Source: Halobacteriales archaeon YIM A00010 (GTDB lineage Archaea; Halobacteriota; Halobacteria; Halobacteriales; Haloarculaceae). From it: DNA of 64,000 nucleotides. Where the stretch lies: positions 1,851,526-1,915,525 of the forward strand of contig JAKCFJ010000001.1 of assembly GCA_025041175.1 (NCBI GenBank), in the 5' to 3' direction. Position 1 is the stretch's first letter, and each line of letters opens with the position of its first letter. The notes under the pieces are model-generated. The model was not told the origin of the DNA. It ran no database searches and worked only from the letters and a program-made list of their open reading frames with translations. Below, piece after piece: positions 49,157 through 57,478 of the stretch. A program made the position numbers and the translations under genes.

Positions 49157-49597
49157 TCACACGATTTGGGTCCAGAACGGTCTGACGAGGAAAAAGATGC
49201 TGAGGTACCCGGCGTATAAGACCACCAACAGGGAAGCGACCATCGCGCCCTTCGGTCGTTCGATCGGGGTCTCCTGTCGCGCCTCGACTTTTCGGGCTTC
49301 GAACTCGAAGAAGTCAGTGAGCACCATACCGAGCACGAGCGTCGAGATCACGATGCCGGCGTGGTACTGCAGCGTCGTGTAGTAGAACACCCCGAGGACG
49401 AGGAGTACGTTCGTTGCGATGAGCGCGGAGTGGCGCTCAATCGCTTCTGCACCACCTGTTTCGGCCTGGTGAACGGTCGTTCGGTGCGCAACGGCACGGG
49501 TCACAACGTTCGCCAGTGCGAGAACGAAAAGCACATGCTCGATCTGCGGACCGATGATCGTGTCGATCGGGCCGAACAGCGAAGCCGCTAGTACCAT
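49157..49597 (-). CDS. Four-helix membrane protein (DUF7313-like)
   Basis: 146 residues with four helices, including IEHVLFVLALANVVTRAVAHRTTVHQ and YHAGIVISTLVLGMVLTDFFEFEARKVEARQETP. Convergent with the DUF7314-like gene and 24 bp from the NAD-kinase-like gene stop. The His residues at the first helix end (VAHRTTVHQ) could bind metal or heme, but no motif is known to me. DUF number from memory. Confidence 0.7.
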   Translation of the reverse strand: MVLAASLFGPIDTIIGPQIEHVLFVLALANVVTRAVAHRTTVHQAETGGAEAIERHSALIATNVLLVLGVFYYTTLQYHAGIVISTLVLGMVLTDFFEFEARKVEARQETPIERPKGAMVASLLVVLYAGYLSIFFLVRPFWTQIV

Positions 49598-49621
49598 ACC
49601 TACACGGGGGAGGTGCTTCCA

Positions 49622-50410
49622 TTAGAGCTTTTCCAATCCCTGTTCGACGGCGATCGTTTCGATCGTCGTCACCGGACGTAGGCGAAGCGTCTCAGTGGAC
49701 GAAACGGATCCCGCCTGGCGACCATCGAGGCGGAGTTCGACGGACGCATCGTCGCGGTCGACGGTGAGCCGGATGTCCGACAGCGGGATTACCCAGTGGT
49801 CGGCATCGATCGAAAAGGGAGCGATCGGGACGACCGCACCGACGCCGGTTTCGGCCGCGAGCCGAGGACCACCGGCGTCGTGGGCGTACCCGTGGCTTCC
49901 TGTGGGCGTGGCGACCACGACGCCGTCGGCGCGAACGCTCGTGACCTGCCGAGGGCTGGGGGCGGTGCCAGCGACGACCGTGTACTCCGAAATGCGCGCC
50001 GGCTCCGCAGTGACCAGTGTCACGTCCCTGAGCGCGTGCACGCGACCGTCGGGCCGGTCGACGCCCAACACGGGACGCGTGACGGTGAACTGCTGGGGAT
50101 CGGCTCCGGTGGCGCTTCCACCACACTGCTCGGAAGAAAACAGATCGAGCAGCCCCGGGAGTTCCGTTCGAACTCGATTCGAAGCGAGCGAATCGAGACC
50201 GGAGATGCCAGTTTCGACGGGGAGTATCGGCGCCGACGAGTCCGGAAGCAGCGACCGGAGGGCCTTGTCCCCCACGGCGATGACGAACGCCGGGTCGGCG
50301 TCCCGCTGTTCTGCGCCATCATCGACGAGCGGGACTCCACCGGCGGACTCGACCGCGTTCGCTATCGGCTCGACCGCATCGCCGACGATACCAACTCGGG
50401 TATCGATCAT
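49622..50410 (-). CDS. NAD kinase-like protein with degenerate nucleotide motif
   Basis: 262 residues. The C-terminal half has the NAD-kinase wording VVVATPTGSHGYAHDAGGPRLAAETGVGAVVPIAPFSIDADHWVIP, equivalent to TPTGSTAY...AGGP of NadK. The N-terminal GGDGT phosphate-binding motif is reduced to FVIAVGDKALRSL, so ATP or polyphosphate phosphoryl transfer is doubtful. Probably a paralogue or regulatory relative of NadK rather than the main NAD kinase; a canonical copy is expected elsewhere in the genome. Confidence 0.72.
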   Translation of the reverse strand: MIDTRVGIVGDAVEPIANAVESAGGVPLVDDGAEQRDADPAFVIAVGDKALRSLLPDSSAPILPVETGISGLDSLASNRVRTELPGLLDLFSSEQCGGSATGADPQQFTVTRPVLGVDRPDGRVHALRDVTLVTAEPARISEYTVVAGTAPSPRQVTSVRADGVVVATPTGSHGYAHDAGGPRLAAETGVGAVVPIAPFSIDADHWVIPLSDIRLTVDRDDASVELRLDGRQAGSVSSTETLRLRPVTTIETIAVEQGLEKL

Positions 50411-50454
50411 CAGTAGCGTTGTCGTGCCGCCTCACTAAACGACTTTCGAGGGCG

Positions 50455-51756
50455 TCACGGAAGATCACCGATGAGCCGCATTCCTTCGGCTTTGTGCTCT
50501 CGTTCGAGCGCCGCGATGATCTCCTCCCGTGGCCGGTGGTCGATCGCGGTGTCATCCCTGGCGAGCAACACGATGAGGTCGGTGAGGAGGATGGCGCTTT
50601 CTCTGAGCGTTCGCGGTTCCAGTTTGTCGAGCGTGTCCGCGTGGGTGTGGCCCCAGCCCCGGCCGCGACCCTCGGTTTCACTCATGAGGTGCAGCCCCGG
50701 AACGCCGCCGTCGAGCACGAACGGCCAGTGATCGCTGTGGGGGTTCTGTTGGGGCGTTTTCGAGATCCGGTGATCGAACCGGTCTTCGGTGGTCTCGATG
50801 GCATCAGCGAGTCCCGCGAACCCGTGAGTGATTGCCGAGATCGTCCGCCCACGCGCGACGCCATCGTTGTTCACGACCGCTTTGATCCGATCGAGATCGG
50901 CCCGATCGGCCTCGTGCTCGGAGCCACACAGTCCGACCTCCTCCGCACCGAACACGACGAACCGGAGCCGCGTTTCCAGTTCGTCTTCGCGCCTAGCGAG
51001 CGCGGCGACGAGTTCGACGACCATGGCCGTTCCCATCCCGTTGTCCATCGCGCCTTCGGAGATGTCGTGGGCGTCGACGTGGCCGGTAACGAGTATCTCC
51101 TCGTCGGTGTCCGGTCCCAACGTTGCGTGGACGTTTTGGCTCGTGGCTTGGCCGTGGCTCGCGTCGACGTCCACTGCAGCTCTCTCGCCTTCAAACCGGC
51201 GGACGAGCCGCTCCCCAACCTCCTTTGAAACCCCGACCGCGGGAATCTCACCGATCGGTTCGTCGGCGGTCCCGACGCTGCCGGTGGGAGCGAGACAGCC
51301 CTCGACGTGGTTTTTGAAGACGAATCCCGCTGCTCCCGCCTCGACCGCCCGGTAGTATTTCTCGCGGCGGTGGATGAACCGGTCGTACCACTCCGGAACG
51401 GTGCTCGAAACCACTACGACCGATCCGTCCAGCTCAGCGTCGAAATCCTCCGGGAGTCCGTACTCCAGATCGACCAGCTCGCCAGCGGCGCTCTCGGCCG
51501 GGCTGCGCGGCAACGCGATGCTCTCGTGGCTGCGATCGCCCGCTCGGACGGCGCTCGATCCCCGCTCCCACCCCTGAATGTCGAACGTATCGAGGTGGAC
51601 GTCCCGCGCACCGAGCTCCGCGAGCGCGTCGCGCGTCGCCGCCGCCGCCTCGCGTTCGCCGTCGCTACCGGCCATCCGACTGTCGATATCGACTAGCCGT
51701 TCGAGGTGCTCCCATCCGACGGTGCTCGTGAACGTCGTACCGATCCAATCGGTCAT
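50455..51756 (-). CDS. M28 family zinc aminopeptidase
   Basis: 433 residues. The co-catalytic zinc ligands are visible: VTGHVDAHD (His, Asp), ISEGAMDNGMGTAMVVEL (bridging Asp), FGAEEVGLCGSEHEA (Glu-Glu) and a His near HSDHWPF. Before the peptidase core lies a PA-type insertion (about residues 110-190). No signal peptide, so probably cytosolic peptide recycling. The N-terminal MTDWIGTTFTSTVGWEHL is the usual start. Confidence 0.9.
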   Translation of the reverse strand: MTDWIGTTFTSTVGWEHLERLVDIDSRMAGSDGEREAAAATRDALAELGARDVHLDTFDIQGWERGSSAVRAGDRSHESIALPRSPAESAAGELVDLEYGLPEDFDAELDGSVVVVSSTVPEWYDRFIHRREKYYRAVEAGAAGFVFKNHVEGCLAPTGSVGTADEPIGEIPAVGVSKEVGERLVRRFEGERAAVDVDASHGQATSQNVHATLGPDTDEEILVTGHVDAHDISEGAMDNGMGTAMVVELVAALARREDELETRLRFVVFGAEEVGLCGSEHEADRADLDRIKAVVNNDGVARGRTISAITHGFAGLADAIETTEDRFDHRISKTPQQNPHSDHWPFVLDGGVPGLHLMSETEGRGRGWGHTHADTLDKLEPRTLRESAILLTDLIVLLARDDTAIDHRPREEIIAALEREHKAEGMRLIGDLP

Positions 51757-51826
51757 ATTGTACCAACTGCAAACACAGAAATAATCATTGGGATAACCAC
51801 ATCGCCGGCGGACGGTCGGAAGAATC

Positions 51827-52390
51827 CTATCCGTCGCCGTTTTCGTCGACGATCACGACCGAGCCGGAGACGACATCGACGTTGATGAGCGTTTTCACGT
51901 CGTGTTCGTCCATCTTGTTCTCGCCGCCGACTTTCTTGATGACTGCAACGATGTCCGCTACATCTGCGCCGATCTCTTCGAGCGCGGTCGTGATGCTGTG
52001 GAGCGTCCCGCCGGTCGAGAGCACGTCGTCGAGCAACAGCACGCGGTCGTCGGGTTCGACGTCGTTCAAGTACATCTCGTTTTCGGAGTAGCCCGTTACC
52101 TGCGCGAGCGAAACCTCGCCCTCCAGCCCGTACTGGCGTTTCCGAATGACGACGAGCGGAATGTCCGTCATCAACGACACAGCCGTCGAAATGTGGATCC
52201 CCATTGCAGCCGGCGTCACGATCTTATCGACGCCGTCGAGATCCGCCTTGCGGATGATCCCGATGACGATCTCGCGGAGCAACTCCGGTTCCAACATCGG
52301 AACACCGTCACTGATGGGATGAACGAAGTATTCGTACTCCCCCTTTTGGATGATCGGCGCGTCCCGAAGCGACTGAGAGAGCCGTTCCAT
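51827..52390 (-). CDS. hpt: Hypoxanthine/guanine phosphoribosyltransferase (archaeal HGPRT)
   Basis: 187 residues from ATG 52390: [41 protein letters not shown]. The PRPP-binding signature [14 protein letters not shown] is present, and [17 protein letters not shown] and [16 protein letters not shown] are archaeal HGPRT blocks. It salvages purine bases using PRPP. The frame is open 23 codons upstream, but the ATG at 52390 matches the family. Next to copy C of the ATACTGTCGG element. Confidence 0.93.
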   Translation of the reverse strand: MERLSQSLRDAPIIQKGEYEYFVHPISDGVPMLEPELLREIVIGIIRKADLDGVDKIVTPAAMGIHISTAVSLMTDIPLVVIRKRQYGLEGEVSLAQVTGYSENEMYLNDVEPDDRVLLLDDVLSTGGTLHSITTALEEIGADVADIVAVIKKVGGENKMDEHDVKTLINVDVVSGSVVIVDENGDG

Positions 52391-52469
52391 GCCGCCCGTA
52401 TACGACGAAGACGTAAAAGCGCGGCTGGTTGCGCCGCCGTTCGAGAGCCGTTCGCACACGATCAGGTCA

Positions 52470-52576
52470 TACTGTCGGTCATCCTTCCGTACACCGGCAG
52501 TGGACGCTTCGGAATCATGGAGCGCGCTGCTGGCTGCACCGGCGACCGAGTGTTCACAGACCGATGACCGACAGTA
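52470..52576. repeat. ATACTGTCGG element, copy C (subfamily 2, inverted)
   Basis: 107 bp bounded by the same 14-bp inverted repeats as copy B: ATACTGTCGGTCAT (52470-52483) and ATGACCGACAGTAT (52563-52576). The interior aligns with copy B only when reversed. It lies between divergent genes hpt and the DsbA-like protein, unlike the other copies, which follow gene ends. Confidence 0.88.
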
Positions 52577-52710
52577 TCAACGAGGGACGGATCCTCATTC
52601 GATCGTCAATAGCACCTAAAGCGACAAGGAAAACACAAGAGTTAGAGGGGATACCGACACAGGGGTGTGTAAGGGAACGGCGGTTCACACAGTGTCGTTC
52701 CGAGACAACA

Positions 52711-53535
52711 ATGCCTGACATTCAATCGAATCAGAGACGGCGGACGGTGCTTCGGGGCGCGAGTCTCGTACTCGCTGGCAGCATTGCGGGGTGTACGAGT
52801 CTCGTTGGGAGCGACCCAGGTGAATCAGAGGACGACAACAAGTCGACGAGCCACCCCTCCGACACTCCATCGGACTCGGAATCCGATCCGACGGAAGAGA
52901 CGCCAACCACCCCGGACGGGGAGTTCCCGTACATGCGCTCAACGAGCGGAACGACCGACTTCGGCGTTTCGTTGGATAGCACTCCGGTGATGGGGTCGGA
53001 TGACGCGCCGATCGATATGTACTACTGGAGCGATTATCTCTGCCCGTTCTGTTCGACGTTTGCGCTGAAGATCCACCCGAAGATCGGCCGCAACTCCGTC
53101 GCTGACGGCACGCTCCGGGTCGTCTTCCTCCAGCTACCGAACATCGGAAAGAACTCGGGACCGGCCGCCATCCTTGCGAACTGCGTGTGGGACCAGGTCG
53201 CCGACAGCGAACCCAACCGGTTCTGGGAGTGGCACCACGCCGTGTTCGAACAACAGGGCGAAGAGAACAGCGGCTGGGCCGACATCGACAAGCTCCTCAC
53301 GATCACCGAAAACGCCGGATTCGACACCGATCCCCTCAGGGACTGCATCCAGAACCGGCAAGACAGCATCAAAGAGGAGATCCAAGCCGAGGTCGATCTC
53401 GCCGATCGGGAGAAGATCAAAGGAACGCCCGCCTTCGTTCTCGTCAATAAACAAACTGGCACGAAACAAAAGATAAGCGGTACCCAACCCTACGGCACGT
53501 TCAAAAGCACCATTCAGTCGGTGAAAAACAGCTGA
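52711..53535 (+). CDS. Tat-exported DsbA-like thioredoxin lipoprotein
   Basis: 274 residues from ATG 52711. NQRRRTVLRGASLVLAGSIAGC is a Tat signal with lipobox, then an Asp/Ser/Glu/Pro linker. The catalytic motif is in YYWSDYLCPFCSTFALKIHPKIG (CPFC as in DsbA), and GTPAFVLVN supplies the cis-Pro loop. It should introduce or reshuffle disulfides in exported proteins at the outer face. The thioredoxin core is about 175 residues with the usual helical insertion. Confidence 0.93.
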   Translation: MPDIQSNQRRRTVLRGASLVLAGSIAGCTSLVGSDPGESEDDNKSTSHPSDTPSDSESDPTEETPTTPDGEFPYMRSTSGTTDFGVSLDSTPVMGSDDAPIDMYYWSDYLCPFCSTFALKIHPKIGRNSVADGTLRVVFLQLPNIGKNSGPAAILANCVWDQVADSEPNRFWEWHHAVFEQQGEENSGWADIDKLLTITENAGFDTDPLRDCIQNRQDSIKEEIQAEVDLADREKIKGTPAFVLVNKQTGTKQKISGTQPYGTFKSTIQSVKNS

Positions 53536-53570
53536 CTCGTTGTGACTGTCTGTTTTATATATAAATGAAA

Positions 53571-53768
53571 TTATAAGTCGTGCTCGACCTCCTCTTGGTC
53601 TGCCTTTTGGATGATGATTTTGTCTTCGCGGACCCGGACAAACACCTCATCGCCGATCGACATTCCCGCGACCGTCAGCTCGTCCTCGTGTAGGTTGAGG
53701 TGAGCATTGTGGTACTGACCATCTGCATCCTTGGTCCCACTGGGACTGAGTTTCTTCTTCCTCACCAT
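53571..53768 (-). CDS. SpoVT/AbrB-type small DNA-binding protein
   Basis: 65 residues from ATG 53768: MVRKKKLSPSGTKDADGQYHNAHLNLHEDELTVAGMSIGDEVFVRVREDKIIIQKADQEE. The swapped-hairpin AbrB pattern is visible in the stretch from LTVAGMSIGDEVFVRVREDKIIIQK. Frame open upstream, but the Arg/Lys-rich start is typical for haloarchaeal members of this family. Likely a transcriptional regulator or antitoxin-like protein; target unknown. Confidence 0.8.
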   Translation of the reverse strand: MVRKKKLSPSGTKDADGQYHNAHLNLHEDELTVAGMSIGDEVFVRVREDKIIIQKADQEEVEHDL

Positions 53769-53926
53769 CGGACTAACCGTTAGCCATTGTCGGGGAAGCG
53801 CCCATTTAACTCTTTTTAGGTGAGTCGTCGATCTGCGCGTTTTCCCCTTCCGTCCACCGGTTCCAGCAGCCCGTTCCACACCGACCCTCGACTGTTCGAA
53901 AGAGGTTCGCGTTCGGTGAGCATTCG

Positions 53927-54349
53927 TCACGGCATCGTGGTGTGGCTCAGCGTCGTGGTCCTGTCACTGGTCGGACTCCGCCAGACGACCAGGATCTCGG
54001 CATCGCTGTCGACGGTTCCGGAGTAGATCGTTTCACCAGCCGTGTACGCCTCGTCAGGCCCTCCCGGTTCGAGCGCCCCCGAACCGACCGACGAACCATC
54101 GACGACGACGTCGACGGCGGCGACAGCGAGCGAGTCACCGCTGTCGTGACGAATCGTCACCTGCTCCCCATCGATATCAAAATCGAGACGCGCTTGGGGC
54201 GGTTGCTCCTGTTCCCCGCCGAGACCGAACACGAACGCACCGATGACTGCCGCGAGTATCACTGTGATGGCAACCATCACGATCACACCGATGACCGGCG
54301 ATACCCCACGCTCGTCTCCGTACAGTTCCGTTCTCGTTTTCGCTTTCAT
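53927..54349 (-). CDS. Archaeal type IV pilin (DUF1628/Pilin_N)
   Basis: 140 residues. [30 protein letters not shown] is the class III signal and polymerising helix: cleavage by PibD is expected before GVSPVIG or directly after the Arg. The remaining beta-rich domain ([20 protein letters not shown]...) is short, so a minor pilin is likely. ATG 54349 leaves 14 basic/hydrophilic residues before the cleavage site. Assembly genes are not in the window. Confidence 0.92.
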   Translation of the reverse strand: MKAKTRTELYGDERGVSPVIGVIVMVAITVILAAVIGAFVFGLGGEQEQPPQARLDFDIDGEQVTIRHDSGDSLAVAAVDVVVDGSSVGSGALEPGGPDEAYTAGETIYSGTVDSDAEILVVWRSPTSDRTTTLSHTTMP

Positions 54350-54800
54350 GATGTCGAACAGTTTCCAACGGCGTATCGTTGCCTACCGACGGCCATCCGG
54401 CGGACGCGAGAGACGTGGTGTGGGTCCCGGCCGGTCCGCGACGATCTGACACACGGACTGGCTGTGATCGGCACCGCAACGCGCCGGTTCCGTCTCGATT
54501 TGCGGTTCGATGCCTCTTCAGCCCGGAGGCGAACGCACATGCGATGTCGGCCCGCTCGGGACGTTGCGATGCGAGACGACCGACCGGGACCACAGGGTCT
54601 CTGGAACGCGCCGACGCGCTCGGTCCGATCGCGAGGCTTCGACATCCGCGTTTCGAGACCGCAGACGGCGAGCGTGCCGAACGATGGATCGCTCCGTCGC
54701 ATGTGCAAGGCTGAGTGCTCCCGTTTTCAGATATAAACCTTCGTGTGGACGTGTAGTCGTTCGCCGCGCGTAGAACAGCAGATCGTGAACAGCTCCTTCG
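54350..54800. other. 450-bp region with no supportable gene
   Basis: Several frames on both strands are open (for example 54379-54714 plus, 54346-54708 minus), but their translations are Arg-rich and low in halophilic acidic residues, with no motif I know. GC-rich stretches easily give this. It could be decayed coding DNA or a long leader region for the pilin. A TATA-like TATAAACC at about 54734 is visible. Confidence 0.4.
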
Positions 54801-55952
54801 CTACAGTTCCGTGGCGAGTTCGTCGGCGATGGTGAGACCGAGTCCAGTTTTCGATCCCACGTATTCGGTGTGGTTGGTCGGTCTGACGAGCAACGCGCGG
54901 GTTTGTTGTGCACCCAGCACGCCCGTGTCGTTTGCGACGACGAAAGAGAGATCCGCCCGATCGAGCGGGCCGTGGGCTGCCTCGATCAGTTCGTCGTCGT
55001 CGCCGCCGGGTTCGAGTTTGAACCCAACGATCGGGAGATTAGGGTGGTCGTCGCGGACAGTGTCGATGAGTTTGGGCGTCGGTTCGAGGTCGATCGTCAG
55101 CTGTTGGCCCGACCTGACTTTCTCGGAACGCGTTTCGGTGGTGTAATCGGAGATTGCGGCCGCCGAAACGAGGGCATCCGCCGTCGGAGCGCAGCGTTCG
55201 ACGGCGTCGATCATTTCCTCGGCGCTCTCTGCGTGCTCGACGGTGGCGTAGAAAACGTCGTGATCGTCGTGGACGAGCGTGACCGTCCCCCCCCGGACGT
55301 AACAGGCGCGCGCGACCGCCCGCCCCGTTCGACCGGAGGCGCGGTTCGTTATCGTCCGGACGGGATCGATCCGCTCGGCTGTCGCGCCGCTCGTCACGAC
55401 GACGTGCTCGTCCGAAAGCGGATCCGGACCGGTCTCGCGGGCGACCGACAGCACGATCGAGTCGTCGGACGCGATCTTCGCTTTGCCCTCCTCGATGCGC
55501 GGATCGACGAACGTCACTCCCCACGATTCGACCCGCTCGATCGCCTCGAGCACCCCCGGATGATCGTACATGGGTTCGTGCATCGCCGGAGCGACCACGA
55601 TCGGAACGTCGGTCCCGAGCGCGGTCGTCACACACGTGGTCACCGGGGTGTCGTCGATGGCGGCTGCGATCTTCCCGATCGTGTTCGCCGTCGCGGGCGC
55701 GATGAGCACCGCGTCGGCCCACCCGTCGTGCCCACACAGCTCGACGTGTTCGACCGAGCCGGTGATCTCGGTGACGACGGGTCGATCCGTGGCGAACTCG
55801 AGCGCCCACGGATGAATAATACTTTGTGCGCTCTCGGTCATCACCGTCCGCACGGTCGCCCCACACCGCCGGAGTTCGTGGGCGAGTTCGACGGTCCGCA
55901 CCGCCGCGATCGACCCAGTCACACAGAGCGCGACGTTCACTCCTTCGAGCAT
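54801..55952 (-). CDS. coaBC: Bifunctional phosphopantothenoylcysteine decarboxylase / phosphopantothenate-cysteine ligase
   Basis: 383 residues. CoaC (residues 1-~175): VALCVTGSIAAVRTVELAHELRR binds FMN, VHPWAL/EFATDRPV and APAMHEPMYDHPGV hold the catalytic region. CoaB (residues ~180-383): VVVTSGATAERIDPVRTITNRASGRTGRAVARACY is the nucleotide-binding start, and DLEPTPKLIDTVRDDHPNLPIVGFKLE the ligase core. Together they make 4-phosphopantetheine for coenzyme A. Family-length ending; full. Confidence 0.95.
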   Translation of the reverse strand: MLEGVNVALCVTGSIAAVRTVELAHELRRCGATVRTVMTESAQSIIHPWALEFATDRPVVTEITGSVEHVELCGHDGWADAVLIAPATANTIGKIAAAIDDTPVTTCVTTALGTDVPIVVAPAMHEPMYDHPGVLEAIERVESWGVTFVDPRIEEGKAKIASDDSIVLSVARETGPDPLSDEHVVVTSGATAERIDPVRTITNRASGRTGRAVARACYVRGGTVTLVHDDHDVFYATVEHAESAEEMIDAVERCAPTADALVSAAAISDYTTETRSEKVRSGQQLTIDLEPTPKLIDTVRDDHPNLPIVGFKLEPGGDDDELIEAAHGPLDRADLSFVVANDTGVLGAQQTRALLVRPTNHTEYVGSKTGLGLTIADELATEL

Positions 55953-56082
55953 TGTTCGGTCATGAGTGCTAAACTGTTGTAAATGATCGCTCTTCGAAGG
56001 GATTGGTTCAGTCCCTCCTCGGAAGGACGAAACCGCATCGGGAGAACAGTATACTTAGGAGGTTGGCAGATAGACACGGTGT

Positions 56083-56613
56083 GTGGACGCCGTTGAAGCC
56101 AGCACAGTAGTGTATCTGCCGCCCGAGGAGGTGTACGAGTTTCTCGTGGATTTCCCACGATACGCGAACTACTCGGAGCACATCCGAGAGGTCCGCCGTT
56201 ACGGCGACGGGGGACCGGGAACGGAGTACGATCTCGCTTTTGCGTGGTGGAAGCTGTCGTACACCGCTCGTTCGGAGGTCACTGCGCTCGATCCGCCTGC
56301 CCGCATCGATTGGGAACTGATCAAAGACATCGACGCCCACGGCTACTGGAACGTCGAGCACGTTCCGGAGAAAGCACCAGAGAACGCACCCGACGCCTCA
56401 CGTGTCCGGCTCCGCATCGAGTTCAGCCCCGATTCGGCGAACGAAGACGCGATCGATCTCCCTGCGCTCGTTCCGCTCGACTGGGTGATCGAAAAAGTGA
56501 CGCCGAAAATCGAAGGGGAAGCGAAGAACATCGTCCGGCGGATCGTCGCCGACCTCGAAGGCGAGGAGCGACCCGTGGACGTCACCGTTCACACCGCACC
56601 CGAGTCGGTGTGA
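56083..56613 (+). CDS. SRPBCC/COQ10-type lipid-binding domain protein
   Basis: 176 residues from GTG 56083: VDAVEASTVVYLPPEEVYEFLVDFPRYANYSEHIREVRRYGDGGPGTEYDLAFAWWKLSYTARSEV. The helix-grip fold start (PPEEVYEFLVDFPRYANYSEHI) matches the polyketide cyclase/COQ10 branch of SRPBCC. TATA-like TATACTTA at 56049-56056 puts transcription start at about the GTG, so the mRNA is likely leaderless. A lipid or quinone ligand is possible. Convergent with the second halocyanin gene. Confidence 0.85.
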   Translation: MDAVEASTVVYLPPEEVYEFLVDFPRYANYSEHIREVRRYGDGGPGTEYDLAFAWWKLSYTARSEVTALDPPARIDWELIKDIDAHGYWNVEHVPEKAPENAPDASRVRLRIEFSPDSANEDAIDLPALVPLDWVIEKVTPKIEGEAKNIVRRIVADLEGEERPVDVTVHTAPESV

Positions 56614-56644
56614 TGCGGTTCGTGACCGGACGAACCCAGCGGCG

Positions 56645-57427
56645 TTACTGCTCGTAGTCGCCGCCGTACCGGAGGAAGAAGTACGCCAGCCCCAGCGTCG
56701 AGACCATCGTGGCGAACGTCGCAACCCCGAGGTTTTTCGTACCCTGGCTGACAGCAGGTGTGACGGGAGCAGCCGGCTCCTTCCGCGGAACCTCGCCGAC
56801 GGCGAGCGCGCCCAACATCCCCATGTCTTTGTGGGGCTGGCAGAAATACGGGATTACGCCCTCTTCCTCGGCGGTGTACTCGAAGGTGCCCTCGCTTTTG
56901 ATCTCGCTTTCGAACTGGCCGTCCTCGGCCTGGACGTTGTGGCCGGGGCCTTCCCACTCCCAGACGATCTTCGTACCGGGATCGACGTGGACCGCCACCG
57001 GATCGAAGTTGTTCGATTCGTTCGGACCGACCGCAATGGTGACCTCGTTGCTGCCGGTCTCGTCGGCCGTCCCACCCTCTTCCCAGCCGTTGGCGTCGTC
57101 GAGATAGCCGCCGTAGTCGATCGGACCCGAACCACCGCCACCCGAGTCCCCGGTCTGGTTACCGGTCTGATTCCCACTCTCATTCCCGGTCTGGTTACCG
57201 GTCTGATTCCCACTCTCATTCCCGGTCTGGTTGCCGGTCTGATTCCCACTCTCGTTCCCGGTCTGGTTGCCGGTCTGATTCCCACTCTCGTTCCCGGTCT
57301 GATTCCCACTCTCGTTCCCGCCATCCTGTGCGGCTGCGGCGCCGCTCGCGCCAGCGACGGTAGCGGTTGCGGACACACCGGTCATCCGCAGGAAATCGCG
57401 GCGGTTCATTCCCTCGTCCGTGGTCAT
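56645..57427 (-). CDS. Halocyanin with N-glycosylation-sequon stalk
   Basis: 260 residues. MNRRDFLRMTG starts a Tat signal (the ATG six codons upstream is also possible). Residues 38-93 are a stalk of G-N-E-S/G-N-Q-T units. The copper domain follows (from ~100), with H163, C196, H199 and M204 as type 1 ligands, and a C-terminal helix (NLGVATFATMVSTLGLAYFFL) anchors it. It should carry electrons outside the membrane, as does the bc-operon halocyanin; the two copper domains are almost identical. Not linked to a bc gene here. Confidence 0.93.
   Translation of the reverse strand: MTTDEGMNRRDFLRMTGVSATATVAGASGAAAAQDGGNESGNQTGNESGNQTGNQTGNESGNQTGNQTGNESGNQTGNQTGNESGNQTGNQTGDSGGGGSGPIDYGGYLDDANGWEEGGTADETGSNEVTIAVGPNESNNFDPVAVHVDPGTKIVWEWEGPGHNVQAEDGQFESEIKSEGTFEYTAEEEGVIPYFCQPHKDMGMLGALAVGEVPRKEPAAPVTPAVSQGTKNLGVATFATMVSTLGLAYFFLRYGGDYEQ
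56789..57140. repeat. Halocyanin domain DNA repeat, copy 2
   Basis: Second copy of the ~350-bp copper-domain sequence described at 15650-16000, in the same orientation. Silent positions are mostly unchanged, which points to recent duplication or gene conversion. Homologous recombination between the copies would delete the intervening 41 kb. Confidence 0.85.
57149..57316 (-). repeat. Tandem 36-bp repeats encoding 14 sequons at four-residue spacing
   Basis: Residues 38-93 of the halocyanin repeat G-N-E-S / G-N-Q-T / G-N-Q-T, in a 12-residue (36-bp) unit with four nearly exact copies plus partial units. Every N is in N-x-S/T, giving 14 sequons in 56 residues at exactly four-residue steps. The repeat is visible in DNA as alternation of CTGGTTACCGGTCTG and ATTCCCACTCTC-type blocks. 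Confidence 0.92.
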
Positions 57428-57478
57428 GGTGGGGGCTAGGAAACCGGCCGTAGTGAATACTTTGATTCTCCCATTGGC

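Noticed and set aside
54346..54714. Open frames on both strands between the pilin and coaBC
   Set aside because: Arg-rich, mutually overlapping, no recognisable motif or start context; recorded as unassigned.
56645..57427. Frameshift or assembly artefact in the sequon repeat
   Set aside because: The repeat keeps one frame throughout and both ends join correctly to signal peptide and copper domain.
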